Assembly: GCA_959608885.1 (NCBI GenBank)
Contig: CAUHSG010000014.1
Location: 1-47,948 of the forward strand
DNA: 47,948 nucleotides
Source: an uncultured Coriobacteriia bacterium
Lineage (GTDB): Bacteria; Actinomycetota; Coriobacteriia; Coriobacteriales; QAMH01
Direction of reading: 5' to 3'
In this document: piece by piece, positions 17,247-25,842 of the stretch
Layout: every line of letters begins with the position of its first letter
Numbering within the stretch: the stretch's first letter is position 1
Position numbers and translations under genes: made by a program
Notes under the pieces: model-generated
What the model saw: the letters and a program-made list of their open reading frames with translations, nothing else
Databases searched by the model: none
What the model was told of the DNA's origin: nothing

Positions 17247-17294
17247 CTTACTTTTAAGTGGGTAGTTGCTTGTCATAACGGATGACCATATTTT
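17247..17294 (+). promoter_or_regulatory. Island operator/promoter module, copy B
   Basis: CTTACTTTTAAGTGGGT (17247-17263), AG, -35 TTGCTT (17266-17271), 17 bp, -10 TATTTT (17289-17294). The 26 bp from 17243 match copy A at 24 positions. It drives SDR2-OYE3, with a leader of only about 25 nt. Confidence 0.78.
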
Positions 17295-17324
17295 TCTTCG
17301 TATGGTGAAAGGTAAGGAGGAATA

Positions 17325-18071
17325 ATGGGTAAGAGGTTTGAGGGCAAGGTGGCTGTGGTGACGGGCGCGGCAAATGGCATTGGTCATTGCATTGTCTGTC
17401 GTCTTCTCGAGGAGGGCGCCAAGGTCGCGGCACTCGATATCGAGGGCGATACGCTCGCACGCGAATTTGAGGGTAACGAGGATATTGCGATCTATCCCCT
17501 CGATGTCGCCGATTACACCATGTGTAACAAGGTGGTTGACGAAGTGCTCGAAACATACGGGCATATCGACATCCTTTTCAGCAACGCGGGCATCATCAAA
17601 CGTGGGAGTGTGCAGAGCACGACCGAGGAGGAATGGCGTCGCGTCATCGACATCAACCTCAATGGGTGTTTCTGGATGGATCAGGCCGTGGCAAAGTCAA
17701 TGATCGAACGCGGGATCAAGGGCGCCATCGTCAACACCAGCTCGTGCACGTCGCGTACGGTCTCCAAGAACACCGGTGCATACGCCGCCAGCAAGGCGGG
17801 TGTCTCTCAACTGACCAAATGGCTTGCTCTGGAGCTTGCAGAATACGGAATCCGCGTCAATGCCGTTGGACCGGGTACCAGCATGACGCGCATCACCGAG
17901 GGCACGAGGAATGACCCCGAGCGCAACGCGCAGTTTCTCGCCAACATTCCCATGGGCCGTTATGGCGCTCCCGAAGAGGCTGCGAGTGTCGCGCTGTTCT
18001 TGGCAAGCGACGACGCTTCCTACGTTACCGGCGAGACTTTGGTCGAGGACGGCGGCTTTACGCTGTTCTAG
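17325..18071 (+). CDS. Short-chain dehydrogenase/reductase, island SDR2
   Basis: 248-aa classical SDR with TGAANGIG near the N-terminus, FSNAGII in place of the usual NNAG, catalytic Y153 and K157 in AYAASKAGV, and PGTSMTRITEGTR in the substrate loop. AAGGAGG lies 6 nt before the ATG. The segment GTRNDPERNAQFLANIPMGR is almost shared with SDR4, so the two probably handle similar substrates. The OYE3 gene follows 20 bp later, forming a two-gene operon closed by a strong terminator. Confidence 0.85.
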   Translation: MGKRFEGKVAVVTGAANGIGHCIVCRLLEEGAKVAALDIEGDTLAREFEGNEDIAIYPLDVADYTMCNKVVDEVLETYGHIDILFSNAGIIKRGSVQSTTEEEWRRVIDINLNGCFWMDQAVAKSMIERGIKGAIVNTSSCTSRTVSKNTGAYAASKAGVSQLTKWLALELAEYGIRVNAVGPGTSMTRITEGTRNDPERNAQFLANIPMGRYGAPEEAASVALFLASDDASYVTGETLVEDGGFTLF

Positions 18072-18091
18072 GGCATTGGAGGATTCAATTC

Positions 18092-20152
18092 ATGGGTGGC
18101 TTCGAAAAACTTATGTCTCCACTGGAGATTACGCCGAAGATTGTTTTCAAAAATCGCATCATGAAGACGGGCCAGTCGACGTTTCGTTGGAACGATGACG
18201 GTACCGCTGATGGTAGTGCGGCAATCGGCTTGTACGAAAGCATTGCCGCAGGTGGAGCGGCAGCCGTGGTCATCGGTGGCGTTATGTGGGATGACATGCC
18301 CGGACGCTACTGCAACGTCTGGGATGATAAGTTCATTCCGGGCCTAACCGAGCTTGCGGAGGCTGTGCATCGCCATGACAGCTATATCATAGGTCAGCTT
18401 CATCATGGTGGGCCTTCTGCGGCTGTACTTGGCGAGGGACGACCCTTTAGCTCGTCCACGATCGAGACCGAGGACCTTCCCATTCCCGAGCCCGAAGGAC
18501 GCGCGACACGAGGGCTCTCGGTTGAGGAGATTCACGAGAAGGAGAAGCTCATCGTTGCGGGTGCCGTGCGCATGAAGAAGGCCGGCTTCGACGGTGTCGA
18601 GGTACATGCTGCACATGGATATCTACTCAATAGCTTTCTGAGTCCCATATGGAACAAGCGTGATGACGAGTACGCCTTCGAGAACGTGGCCAATCGCACG
18701 CGTGTCATGGCTGAGCTCTACCAGATGATTCGACAGGCGTGCGGCCCCGACTTTCTCATCGGCACACGTATCAACGGCATCGAGTTTTCGCCCTTGACGG
18801 GGAACAACGGCATCACGCCCGAGATGGCACGCGAAACCGCCATAGCGCTCGAGATGATTGGATATCAATACATCAGCGTGACTGGTTATGGCTACGGCGA
18901 ACTTCCGTTTCGCTTTATTCCGGATTACTTTCCGTATCCCGACCCCGAGCCTCATATGCGTCCGTACATGAAGGATTATGAGGGCATGGGTTTGCTACTT
19001 CCGGCTGCCAAGTACATCAGGGATGCCGTCGAGGTTCCCGTCGTGTGCGTTGGCCGCATGGATGAGGTCAAGGGTGAGCGTGCCCTCGAGGAAGGTTACG
19101 CCGATATCATCGGCTTTGGTCGCTACCTTTGGGCCGACCCCGAGTTCCCCAATAAGGTCAGGGAGGGACGCATAGACGAGATTCGCCGCTGCAATCGCTG
19201 TGGGTCATGTCAAGATCCGCTCGTTTCCCCGCGCATCTGCCGTGTGAATCCGGCACTTGGGCGCGAAAGGGAGCTCGAGCTCAAGCCAGCCGAGACAAAG
19301 AAGAAGGTCATGGTCATCGGCGGAGGTCCCGCGGGCATGCAAGCGGCGATTGACGCAGCCGCTCGTGGCCATGATGTGGACTTGTACGAGAGGTCTGGCG
19401 AGCTGGGCGGTCGACTCAAGCTGGCATCGATGATCAAAGGCAATAAGGTCGAGGACATTATGCCCATCTACGACTACCTCACCACTATGGTAGGCAAGTT
19501 CGACGTACGCGTGCATCTCAACGAAGAGGTCACGCTCGAGCTCGTTTGCCGCGAGAGCCCTGATGTGGTCATGCTCGCCAATAGTTCACCGTACTTGATT
19601 CCCGATATTCCTGGAATTAATGGTGGCAAGGTGTATACCATCCCCGGACTCTCCAAGCTTGCGAAGCTCCCGCTCAAATTCTTCAGTCCCGAATTCATAA
19701 ACAAGGCGAGCAGGCATTTTATGCCGGTAGGCAAAAGGATAGTCGTATTGGGCGCTGGTGCCGAAGGCGCGCAGTGCGCCACGTTCATGGCTCACTGCGG
19801 CAAGGATGTTACCTTGCTTGCAGAAGACGACGACATCGGCGGCCTGGTACCCGTGCCATACAAGGTGCGCTTGGAGCCGTGGTTCGAGGAAAATGGTGTC
19901 GATGTCGTGTGCAATGCCACGTGCAAGGAAATCCGCAAAGGACTCGTCATCGCAGAGGTAGACGGGGAGGAACGTTCCTTTAGCTGCGACAGCGTGCTTG
20001 TCATGCTTCCCGAGAAACGCGACGCCGCGTTTTACGATGAACTCAAGGACATGGGTGTGGAGGTTATGGAGATTGGCTCTACGCTGGGAGGCGACAACGC
20101 CTTTGTCAAGCATGCCATTATTGATGCTAGGGAGGCGGCCTGTCGAATCTAG
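18092..20152 (+). CDS. OYE-family FMN/4Fe-4S/FAD enoate reductase (BaiH/BaiCD-like), copy 3
   Basis: 686 aa, close paralogue of the gene at 10509. The TIM barrel carries LHHGGPSAAVLGEGRPF and EVHAAHGYLLNSFLSPIWNK. The cluster is C367-x2-C370-x2-C373-x9-C383, the same shortened spacing as copy 1. KKKVMVIGGGPAGMQAAID starts the FAD domain, and a second Rossmann motif VVLGAGAEGAQCATF binds NAD(P)H. The run from the last Cys into the FAD domain is nearly identical to copy 1, as expected of a duplication. GGAGGA lies upstream. Reaction inferred from family: NAD(P)H-dependent reduction of an activated C=C bond. Confidence 0.88.
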   Translation: MGGFEKLMSPLEITPKIVFKNRIMKTGQSTFRWNDDGTADGSAAIGLYESIAAGGAAAVVIGGVMWDDMPGRYCNVWDDKFIPGLTELAEAVHRHDSYIIGQLHHGGPSAAVLGEGRPFSSSTIETEDLPIPEPEGRATRGLSVEEIHEKEKLIVAGAVRMKKAGFDGVEVHAAHGYLLNSFLSPIWNKRDDEYAFENVANRTRVMAELYQMIRQACGPDFLIGTRINGIEFSPLTGNNGITPEMARETAIALEMIGYQYISVTGYGYGELPFRFIPDYFPYPDPEPHMRPYMKDYEGMGLLLPAAKYIRDAVEVPVVCVGRMDEVKGERALEEGYADIIGFGRYLWADPEFPNKVREGRIDEIRRCNRCGSCQDPLVSPRICRVNPALGRERELELKPAETKKKVMVIGGGPAGMQAAIDAAARGHDVDLYERSGELGGRLKLASMIKGNKVEDIMPIYDYLTTMVGKFDVRVHLNEEVTLELVCRESPDVVMLANSSPYLIPDIPGINGGKVYTIPGLSKLAKLPLKFFSPEFINKASRHFMPVGKRIVVLGAGAEGAQCATFMAHCGKDVTLLAEDDDIGGLVPVPYKVRLEPWFEENGVDVVCNATCKEIRKGLVIAEVDGEERSFSCDSVLVMLPEKRDAAFYDELKDMGVEVMEIGSTLGGDNAFVKHAIIDAREAACRI

Positions 20153-20172
20153 CCGTTCGATCCATGCGCTGT

Positions 20173-20208
20173 AAGCCGTCCCGTCTCAGTCGAGACGGGA
20201 CGGCTTTT
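20173..20208 (+). terminator. Rho-independent terminator after OYE3
   Basis: GCCGTCCCGTCTC (20175-20187) pairs perfectly with GAGACGGGACGGC (20192-20204) around AGTC, followed by TTTT. It isolates the SDR2-OYE3 operon from the transporter unit. Confidence 0.9.
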
Positions 20209-20238
20209 CCCTTCTAGTGGCTTACTTTCTGGTGAGCA

Positions 20239-20286
20239 CTAACTTATATGTGCGTTATTGAGCACCTTTCCTGTCGGTCATACCAT
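20239..20286 (+). promoter_or_regulatory. Island operator/promoter module, copy C
   Basis: CTAACTTATATGTGCGT (20239-20255), TA, -35 TTGAGC (20258-20263), 17 bp, -10 TACCAT (20281-20286). Eighteen of 22 operator positions match copy A. A partial second half-copy, CTTACTTTCTGGTGAG, lies just upstream at 20221-20236. It drives the MHS transporter, with a leader of about 160 nt that shows nothing else recognisable. Confidence 0.72.
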
Positions 20287-20453
20287 TCTCCTTAGATGGG
20301 ATATATGCATCTTATCGCAGCTCGATCGTGCCGGTCGCAATGATGTGCGCGGGTGTAGATGCAGATGGGAAGGCGCCTTGCGATATTCGCCTCCTGTACA
20401 TGGAGCAGGCTGTTTTCGCGGCGTATGGAGATCCTTACGAAAGGGGAGCACGT

Positions 20454-21773
20454 ATGGCAAATGAGATACAGCCGGCCCAGAAGAATGCATCGCTTTTCAA
20501 GTCGATATTCTCTGGATGCCTGGGCAACGTTCTGGAATGGTATGACTACGGTTTGTATGGTTACTTTGCGGTTGTCATTTCCGCAGAGTTCTTCACGTCC
20601 GAGGATCCCGTTGTCGGTATCCTCATGAGCTTCATGGTGTTTGGCGTCGGTTTTGTCGTGCGCCCCATCGGTGGTCTTATCATGGGCGCCTATGCGGACA
20701 AGCACGGGCGCGTGAAATCGCTTACCGTCACCATCATGGCGATAGGCATATGCACCATGCTCATGGGCTGTCTGCCCACATACGAGCAAATCGGCATCAT
20801 GGCACCCATCTTGCTTACGGTTCTGCGTTTGCTGCAGGGTCTGGCAACGGGTGGCGAGTTCGGTTCTGCCCTTACGTTCATCTCCGAGTTCAACAACGGC
20901 AAGAACACTTCGTTTCTCGTCAGCTGGCAGCCGTTCAGCGTTGGTGTCGGCATGCTCATCGGCTCCATCACCGGCCTGATCTGCACGTCGGCCTTGTCCC
21001 AGCCCGACCTCTACGCCTGGGGTTGGCGCATTCCGTTCCTCATTGGCATCGTCGTCGCCATTTACGGCGTCTATCTGCGCAAGAGCGTGCCCGAGCCTCC
21101 CGAGTTCGAGAAGATGAAGGAGCAGAAGAAGAGCGCTGAGGAAGACCATACGCCCGTCAAGGTCCTCTTCAAGAAGCACTGGGTCGCGATGATCACCAAC
21201 ATCGGTCTGCTTGCCGGCACCAGCGTGTCCTATTACCTGTTGGTGACCTACCTTCCCACCTACATCAAGGAGTTCGTCGGTGGGACTATGCTCGAGGGAT
21301 TTATCGTAAACACTGCTGTTGTTGCCGTGTATTTGATTCTCTGTCCGTTTGCGGGCATGTTCGCGGATAAGTTCGGACGCAGGAAGTCCGTCATCATCGC
21401 ATGTCTGGGATTCATCGTGCTTGCCTATCCGGTCTTCTGGGCCGTCATCAATGGGCACGCCGTATTGATCATGATTTGCGCCCTGGCATGCCTGCTGCCG
21501 TTCCAGTCGCTTAACGCGGTGGCCGTGGCGACGGCGGCATCCGAGGTGTATCCTACCGAGACACGCAACAGCGGTGTTGGTCTTGCCTATAATCTCGCGG
21601 CGGCGGTATTCGGTGGTATGGCTCCTGCCATAGCCACGGCGATTATTGCGGGGACGGGAAATGCCATCTCCCTTGCGTTTTTCATCATCGGCGCCGACGT
21701 TGTTTCGATTGTGGTCGCAATCTTCCTCATGAAGCGCTTTTACCGGAAGGACGGCACCCCGGTCAACAGCTAG
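20454..21773 (+). CDS. MFS transporter, metabolite:H+ symporter (MHS) family
   Basis: 439 aa with 12 predicted TM segments. GNVLEWYDYGLYGYFAVV in TM1, GADKHGR-like YADKHGR after TM2-3, and RLLQGLATGGEFGSALTF are typical of the MHS group (ShiA, KgtP, ProP, CitA). These import small carboxylates or betaines with protons. AAGGGGAG lies before the ATG at 20454; longer in-frame starts lack an SD. The transporter class points to a small, probably carboxylated island substrate, though MHS specificity is not predictable. A 13-bp hairpin separates it from the next permease. Confidence 0.88.
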   Translation: MANEIQPAQKNASLFKSIFSGCLGNVLEWYDYGLYGYFAVVISAEFFTSEDPVVGILMSFMVFGVGFVVRPIGGLIMGAYADKHGRVKSLTVTIMAIGICTMLMGCLPTYEQIGIMAPILLTVLRLLQGLATGGEFGSALTFISEFNNGKNTSFLVSWQPFSVGVGMLIGSITGLICTSALSQPDLYAWGWRIPFLIGIVVAIYGVYLRKSVPEPPEFEKMKEQKKSAEEDHTPVKVLFKKHWVAMITNIGLLAGTSVSYYLLVTYLPTYIKEFVGGTMLEGFIVNTAVVAVYLILCPFAGMFADKFGRRKSVIIACLGFIVLAYPVFWAVINGHAVLIMICALACLLPFQSLNAVAVATAASEVYPTETRNSGVGLAYNLAAAVFGGMAPAIATAIIAGTGNAISLAFFIIGADVVSIVVAIFLMKRFYRKDGTPVNS

Positions 21774-21808
21774 TTCTATGACAGAATATCTTGTTCTGCA
21801 TCGTCATG

Positions 21809-21837
21809 TGGGCGCAGGAGGAGACCTCCTGCGCCCA
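21809..21837 (+). other. Perfect 13-bp hairpin between MHS and IT-type permease genes
   Basis: TGGGCGCAGGAGG (21809-21821) pairs with CCTCCTGCGCCCA (21825-21837) around AGA. It is very stable and terminator-like, but only TTT appears several bases later. Partial read-through into the next gene is expected. Confidence 0.65.
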
Positions 21838-21869
21838 TGCAGTTTCCAATTGCCTTTCCAGGGGGTCCG

Positions 21870-23267
21870 ATGAAAGAGCCCGTTGCCATACGCTCCGTGC
21901 GCAGTGCCATTACATTGTGCTTTGCCGTGTGCTACATCATCAATGTCTTTCTACGCGCCCCGCTGCTCGATGACGTGAACATTGTCCTCATGATCGTGGT
22001 GCTCGTGATGAGCGTCTTCGTCTCGACCGGTTCGTCGCGGCTCATCGGTATCATCCTCATCGTCATAAGCATCGGTCTTTTGATCTATGCTCAGGCACCG
22101 GTGGAGGAGTGGGTGCGCGCGCTTCGAAAAAACGCCGATCTCATCGTCATGTTCATCCTGATTCCGCTCATCGGCATACCCGTTCAACATGGGGGTTACA
22201 ACGAATCATTGAGGGGGCTATTTGCGCGGCATGCCAATTCCGAGGGAAGGTACTATTCGCTCGTAAGCGGAATGGCGGCCATAGTCGGAGCGCTCATCAG
22301 TATCGCGGCCGTGCCGCTCACATTCGAGATATCACGCGAAAGCCGTCTGGGAGCCAATAAGAGGCTTCTGGGAACGGCTCTCGCGCGAGGGTTCGTCACG
22401 TGCATGATATGGGCGCCCACGTCGGCGACCATCGCCCTAGTCGTTTCGGTGACAGGCGCGGATTGGACGAGCTTTGCCCCATGCGCAATCGTCTGCGCAC
22501 TCGTAGCGGAGGGCATCGGGATCCTGATGACGGTGCTCTCGTGCAAAAGGGGCAGGAAGGCCTCCGTGACAGGCGATGACGCGAACGCGTCTCGGGATGT
22601 TCCCGGAAGCATCGACAAGGCGAAGGTAGCGGAGCTGGCCATCTTCTCCGTGCTTCTAATAGCCTTTATCGCCGTGATTTCCCAGGTGTTCGGCCTTTCC
22701 GCCATCATCGTCGTCGCAATGGCCTCTCTGGTGTGGCCCTTTATCTGGATGCTCGTCATCAGGCGATTTCCCCTATACCGCAGCGAGCTCAAGAGCACGT
22801 ATTTCGAGAAGAAGCTTCCCGGCGCCAAAAACCAGATCGTTCTCTTCGCGGGGGCCGGCATGCTTGCCCAGAGCATCGGCTATTCGGGTATCGGTGATGT
22901 CATTGCACAGGCCCTCATGCTCACCACCGGGCAAAGCGTGGTGTTGCTGACGACGGCCATCGTCGCCATCGTCCTGCTTACGTGCGTGGCGGGAATCCAC
23001 CCCATCGTGGCGACGGCCGTTATAGGAGGGGCCATCGACCCGACACTGTGCGGGATTTCCGCTGCATATCTCGCACTTGTCCTATCGATGAGCTGGGCGT
23101 TAGGTAATACGATCTGCCCTGCCTCGGCAAACGTCATAGCCGTTGCGGACATGGTGCGGGCATCTCCCGTGGAGGCGAGTCTCAAATGGAATGGACTCTA
23201 TGCGCTCATCACCGCTGCCGCCCTCATCGCCTGCGTCATGCTCATGAGGGGATTTTGCCTCCTGTAG
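21870..23267 (+). CDS. Ion-transporter (IT) superfamily-like permease
   Basis: 465 aa with about 11-12 hydrophobic segments and almost no soluble part apart from a loop near residues 225-260. GIHPIVATAVIGGAIDP, then SWALGNTICPASANVIAVAD near the C-terminus, resembles the paired re-entrant regions of DcuC/CitMHS/NhaD-type carriers. I cannot place it in one named family. It probably moves an organic anion. I chose the ATG at 21870 with AGGGGG just upstream; an ATG at 21837 lies in a hairpin arm and lacks an SD. No island operator lies directly before it, so it depends on read-through from copy C or an unseen promoter. Confidence 0.6.
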   Translation: MKEPVAIRSVRSAITLCFAVCYIINVFLRAPLLDDVNIVLMIVVLVMSVFVSTGSSRLIGIILIVISIGLLIYAQAPVEEWVRALRKNADLIVMFILIPLIGIPVQHGGYNESLRGLFARHANSEGRYYSLVSGMAAIVGALISIAAVPLTFEISRESRLGANKRLLGTALARGFVTCMIWAPTSATIALVVSVTGADWTSFAPCAIVCALVAEGIGILMTVLSCKRGRKASVTGDDANASRDVPGSIDKAKVAELAIFSVLLIAFIAVISQVFGLSAIIVVAMASLVWPFIWMLVIRRFPLYRSELKSTYFEKKLPGAKNQIVLFAGAGMLAQSIGYSGIGDVIAQALMLTTGQSVVLLTTAIVAIVLLTCVAGIHPIVATAVIGGAIDPTLCGISAAYLALVLSMSWALGNTICPASANVIAVADMVRASPVEASLKWNGLYALITAAALIACVMLMRGFCLL

Positions 23268-23303
23268 TTAGTTTTGCCGTGGCGATTGCATATACGGCAG
23301 CTT

Positions 23304-23351
23304 CTTACTTTTAAGTGCGTTCTTGAGGTCATCTCCAAACCCTCATAGCAT
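23304..23351 (+). promoter_or_regulatory. Island operator/promoter module, copy D
   Basis: CTTACTTTTAAGTGCGT (23304-23320), identical to copy A over 17 bp, then TC, -35 TTGAGG (23323-23328), 17 bp, -10 TAGCAT (23346-23351). It drives the six-gene run from the OFA transporter to EthD3. The 270-nt leader (23352-23625) contains only a weak 5-bp hairpin (23427-23442) and no recognised riboswitch. Confidence 0.78.
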
Positions 23352-23625
23352 ACATCTCGTGAGAAGGAGGGCTTCGAGGCAAGCGGAGCCATCGTTCTTG
23401 CTGATTTCTCTAGCTTCTTGGTTGTAGCCGCGTCGTAGCGGCGAGGGACTGGCCCAGTTTCGGCACCAATTGACTCCGACGCATCAATACGCATCGCAAC
23501 ATCGGAATCATGTGTGTGTAGAACGGTTTGCACGTCGGAACGAAAGGAGGAGGGGTTTCGGTTTGGGGGAAAGGCGACGCCTTTCACATGCACGTAATCT
23601 TTCGGAAGCTACATTGGAGGAACAC

Positions 23626-24894
23626 ATGGCAATGAAGCCTAAATCGCGCTGGGTGGTTCTTGTCGGCGCGGCAATGTGCGGAGCGATTACCGCATCATTG
23701 AATTGCTACAGCATTTTTCAGAAACCCATGATGGCGGAGTTCGGTTGGTCGCCGCAGATCGTAGCGCTTGCCTACACCCTCGCGATCGTCGTGATCGGCT
23801 TTGCGGGCGGTCCCGTTGGCGGTTGGTTCCAGCGTAAGTTCGCAGCTCACAAGATCATGCTCGTCAGTGGTATCGTCTTTGGCATCGGCTGGATTCTCAC
23901 GGGCTTTTCCACGAATCCCATCATGTTGCTCATCACCTTCGGCATCATCGTCGGTTTTGCCGACGGCATCATCTATAACACATCGTTGGCCTTGACCACA
24001 CGTTGGTTCCCTGACAAGAAGGGTCTCGTTAACGGTATCTCGCTTGCCACGATGGCACTGTGGCCGCTCTGGACTGCCCCGGTCGGCAACATGATCGTGC
24101 AGGCAATCGGTCCCATGCCCTCGTTCATGGTCGTGGGTGCGTTCAGCATCGTCATGTTCCTCATCTTCTCGTGGCTCTGCTACGTTCTGCCGCCTGCAGA
24201 CTATCAGCCCGAGGGTTGGAATCCTCCCGTTGACGAGGAGGCCAAGAACCGCAGGAGCTATACTACGCCCGAGATGATGAAGACGCCGCTCTTCTGGATC
24301 ATGGTCATCGTATTCGCGCTTACCGCATGCACGGGCGTGTTCATGCTCGGTACCGCATCCCTCGTTGGCCAGACGCAAGCGGGCATGGATGCCGCGACGG
24401 GTGCCATGATGGTCAGCATCTTCGCCGTTGCCAATGCCGCCGGACGCTTTGGTTTCGGCACGCTGTCCGACAAGATCGGACGATTCCAGACGCTGTTCAT
24501 CGTTATTGGCATCACCGCTGTGATTCATCTGTTCCTTTATGGAAATACCGACTCCACGATGCCCTTCATTATCGAGTCGATCGTTTTGGGCATGTGCTTC
24601 GGTGGCATCATGGCCATCATGCCCTCGCTTACCGGTGATGCGTTTGGCCCGGCAAACATGGGCCAGAACTACGGCTTCATGTACTGGGGCTATGCGCTTG
24701 CCGCTGTCATTGGCCCCATGCTTTCGGCCAATACGCTTGCCACTACCGGTAGCTATAGCTCGGCATTCCCCATTTTGGGTGTGCTCTGCATCATTGCAAT
24801 CATTCTGCTCGCGATCGGCATGCCTATCTACAACAAGATGAAGGCGCGCGATGCGGCAATGATGGAAGCCAAGAACGCGGAGAAAAACGCATAG
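23626..24894 (+). CDS. MFS transporter, oxalate/formate antiporter (OFA) family
   Basis: 422 aa, 12 predicted TM segments. The N-terminal SLNCYSIFQKPMMAEFGWS, FADGIIYNTSLALTTRWFP and KKGLVNGISLA are typical of OFA-type MFS proteins common in Coriobacteriia. Named members exchange oxalate for formate, but most have no known substrate. GGAGG lies 5 nt before the ATG. As first gene of the unit containing the BaiE-like, two SDR and two EthD genes, it probably takes up the substrate or expels the end product of that branch. Confidence 0.85.
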   Translation: MAMKPKSRWVVLVGAAMCGAITASLNCYSIFQKPMMAEFGWSPQIVALAYTLAIVVIGFAGGPVGGWFQRKFAAHKIMLVSGIVFGIGWILTGFSTNPIMLLITFGIIVGFADGIIYNTSLALTTRWFPDKKGLVNGISLATMALWPLWTAPVGNMIVQAIGPMPSFMVVGAFSIVMFLIFSWLCYVLPPADYQPEGWNPPVDEEAKNRRSYTTPEMMKTPLFWIMVIVFALTACTGVFMLGTASLVGQTQAGMDAATGAMMVSIFAVANAAGRFGFGTLSDKIGRFQTLFIVIGITAVIHLFLYGNTDSTMPFIIESIVLGMCFGGIMAIMPSLTGDAFGPANMGQNYGFMYWGYALAAVIGPMLSANTLATTGSYSSAFPILGVLCIIAIILLAIGMPIYNKMKARDAAMMEAKNAEKNA

Positions 24895-24911
24895 AAGAAC
24901 CAAGAATGTTT

Positions 24912-24945
24912 CCGGGTGCGTCCAGCTATGATTGGCCGCACCCGG
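24912..24945 (+). other. Hairpin between OFA transporter and EthD2
   Basis: CCGGGTGCG (24912-24920) pairs with CGCACCCGG (24937-24945) around 16 nt. No T-run follows. It probably tunes expression of the enzymes relative to the transporter. The rest of the 184-bp gap is featureless. Confidence 0.5.
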
Positions 24946-25078
24946 CAAGCACCTCGCTTGCATTCAGGTGTCGAGGTGATATCGGCAGGACGCATGTCAG
25001 GCATCCTGCCCACTCGACAAGGGGAGCAACGCTGCGCCCTTATCGCAAGTCCTGAAAAACCCGATGAAGGGATAGGAA

Positions 25079-25780
25079 ATGATTTCGAGAATCAACTTGC
25101 TCAAGTGCAAGGACGGAGTTTCCGAAGAAGAGTTTCGTGCGGTGATGGCGGGGGAGGTAAGCGATGCAATTGCCCAGATGCCTCTGCTGCGCTCGTGTGA
25201 GATCAACTATGTGACCGATAAGCAGCAGCGCTCGCACCTAGGCCGTGGCGCAATCGACATCGATTGCTTCATCGAGATGCTCTTCGACAGTTATGGCGAT
25301 ATGGTCGAGTCCTTTGCCAAGGCCGGTGATGCGGTGGCAGGCGCCTTGGGACAAATCGTGGAAGAGCCCATTCCCGTGCTCGTCACGGTCAGAAAGTTTG
25401 ACAAGCTCGTCCCGGAGTATCTCAAGGATCGCAACATCATCAAGCGCGTCTCGTTCTGTGATCGCGCAGAGGGAGTTGACGCCATGACTTTCCACTTCGA
25501 GTGGTGGTACGTGCACTCCATCTTGGTGAAGCTCATGGGAGGCTGCTGCGGATACAACCAGAACCTGGTCATCGATCGGTGCATCGGTGATAAAGAGGTT
25601 CATTACAAAGAACTTCCTGTCGAGGGTATGGTCGAATTCTGGTTCGAGGACATGGACGCCTTCGACGAATGCTATGGCAGCGTAGGGTTCAAGAAGCGCG
25701 CAAGTGTTCATGCCGCCGAGTTTATCGGGACGGTGACGACGTACTTTGTCGAAGCAGTGCCCGTGAAGCTCGAAAAGTAA
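25079..25780 (+). CDS. Tandem EthD-like protein, copy 2
   Basis: 233 aa, paralogue of the gene at 12917, starting MISRINLLKCKDGVSEEEF. The second repeat begins IKRVSFCDRAEGVDAMTF and keeps the motif FEWWYVHSILV. In the first repeat the W-x2-V-H motif is lost (FRAVMAGEVSDAI), so probably only the C-terminal half keeps an active-site-like pocket. NLVIDRCIGDKEVHYKELPV aligns with the same stretch of copies 1 and 3. The shared end VEGMVEFWFEDMDAFDECY supports one origin. Function unknown. It sits between the OFA transporter and SDR3. Confidence 0.72.
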   Translation: MISRINLLKCKDGVSEEEFRAVMAGEVSDAIAQMPLLRSCEINYVTDKQQRSHLGRGAIDIDCFIEMLFDSYGDMVESFAKAGDAVAGALGQIVEEPIPVLVTVRKFDKLVPEYLKDRNIIKRVSFCDRAEGVDAMTFHFEWWYVHSILVKLMGGCCGYNQNLVIDRCIGDKEVHYKELPVEGMVEFWFEDMDAFDECYGSVGFKKRASVHAAEFIGTVTTYFVEAVPVKLEK

Positions 25781-25792
25781 ATGGGGTACGGG

Positions 25793-25827
25793 GTCATGCC
25801 GAATGTCATTCGGCATGACTTCTTCTT
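25793..25827 (+). terminator. Hairpin plus T-rich tail between EthD2 and SDR3
   Basis: GTCATGCCGAATG (25793-25805) and CATTCGGCATGAC (25807-25819) are perfect 13-bp arms, followed by TTCTTCTT. It resembles a leaky intrinsic terminator inside the operon, 15 bp before SDR3. Confidence 0.65.
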
Positions 25828-25842
25828 AGAACGGAGGCAATC

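Noticed and set aside
23352..23625. Riboswitch in the long leader of the OFA transporter
   Set aside because: Only a weak 5-bp hairpin is visible and no known aptamer pattern was recognised.
20292..24963. Long open frames opposite the MHS and OFA transporter genes (e.g. 20292-21458 and 23695-24963, minus)
   Set aside because: Their products are His/Asp/Arg-rich with no family features; they mirror the codon bias of the real genes on the plus strand.
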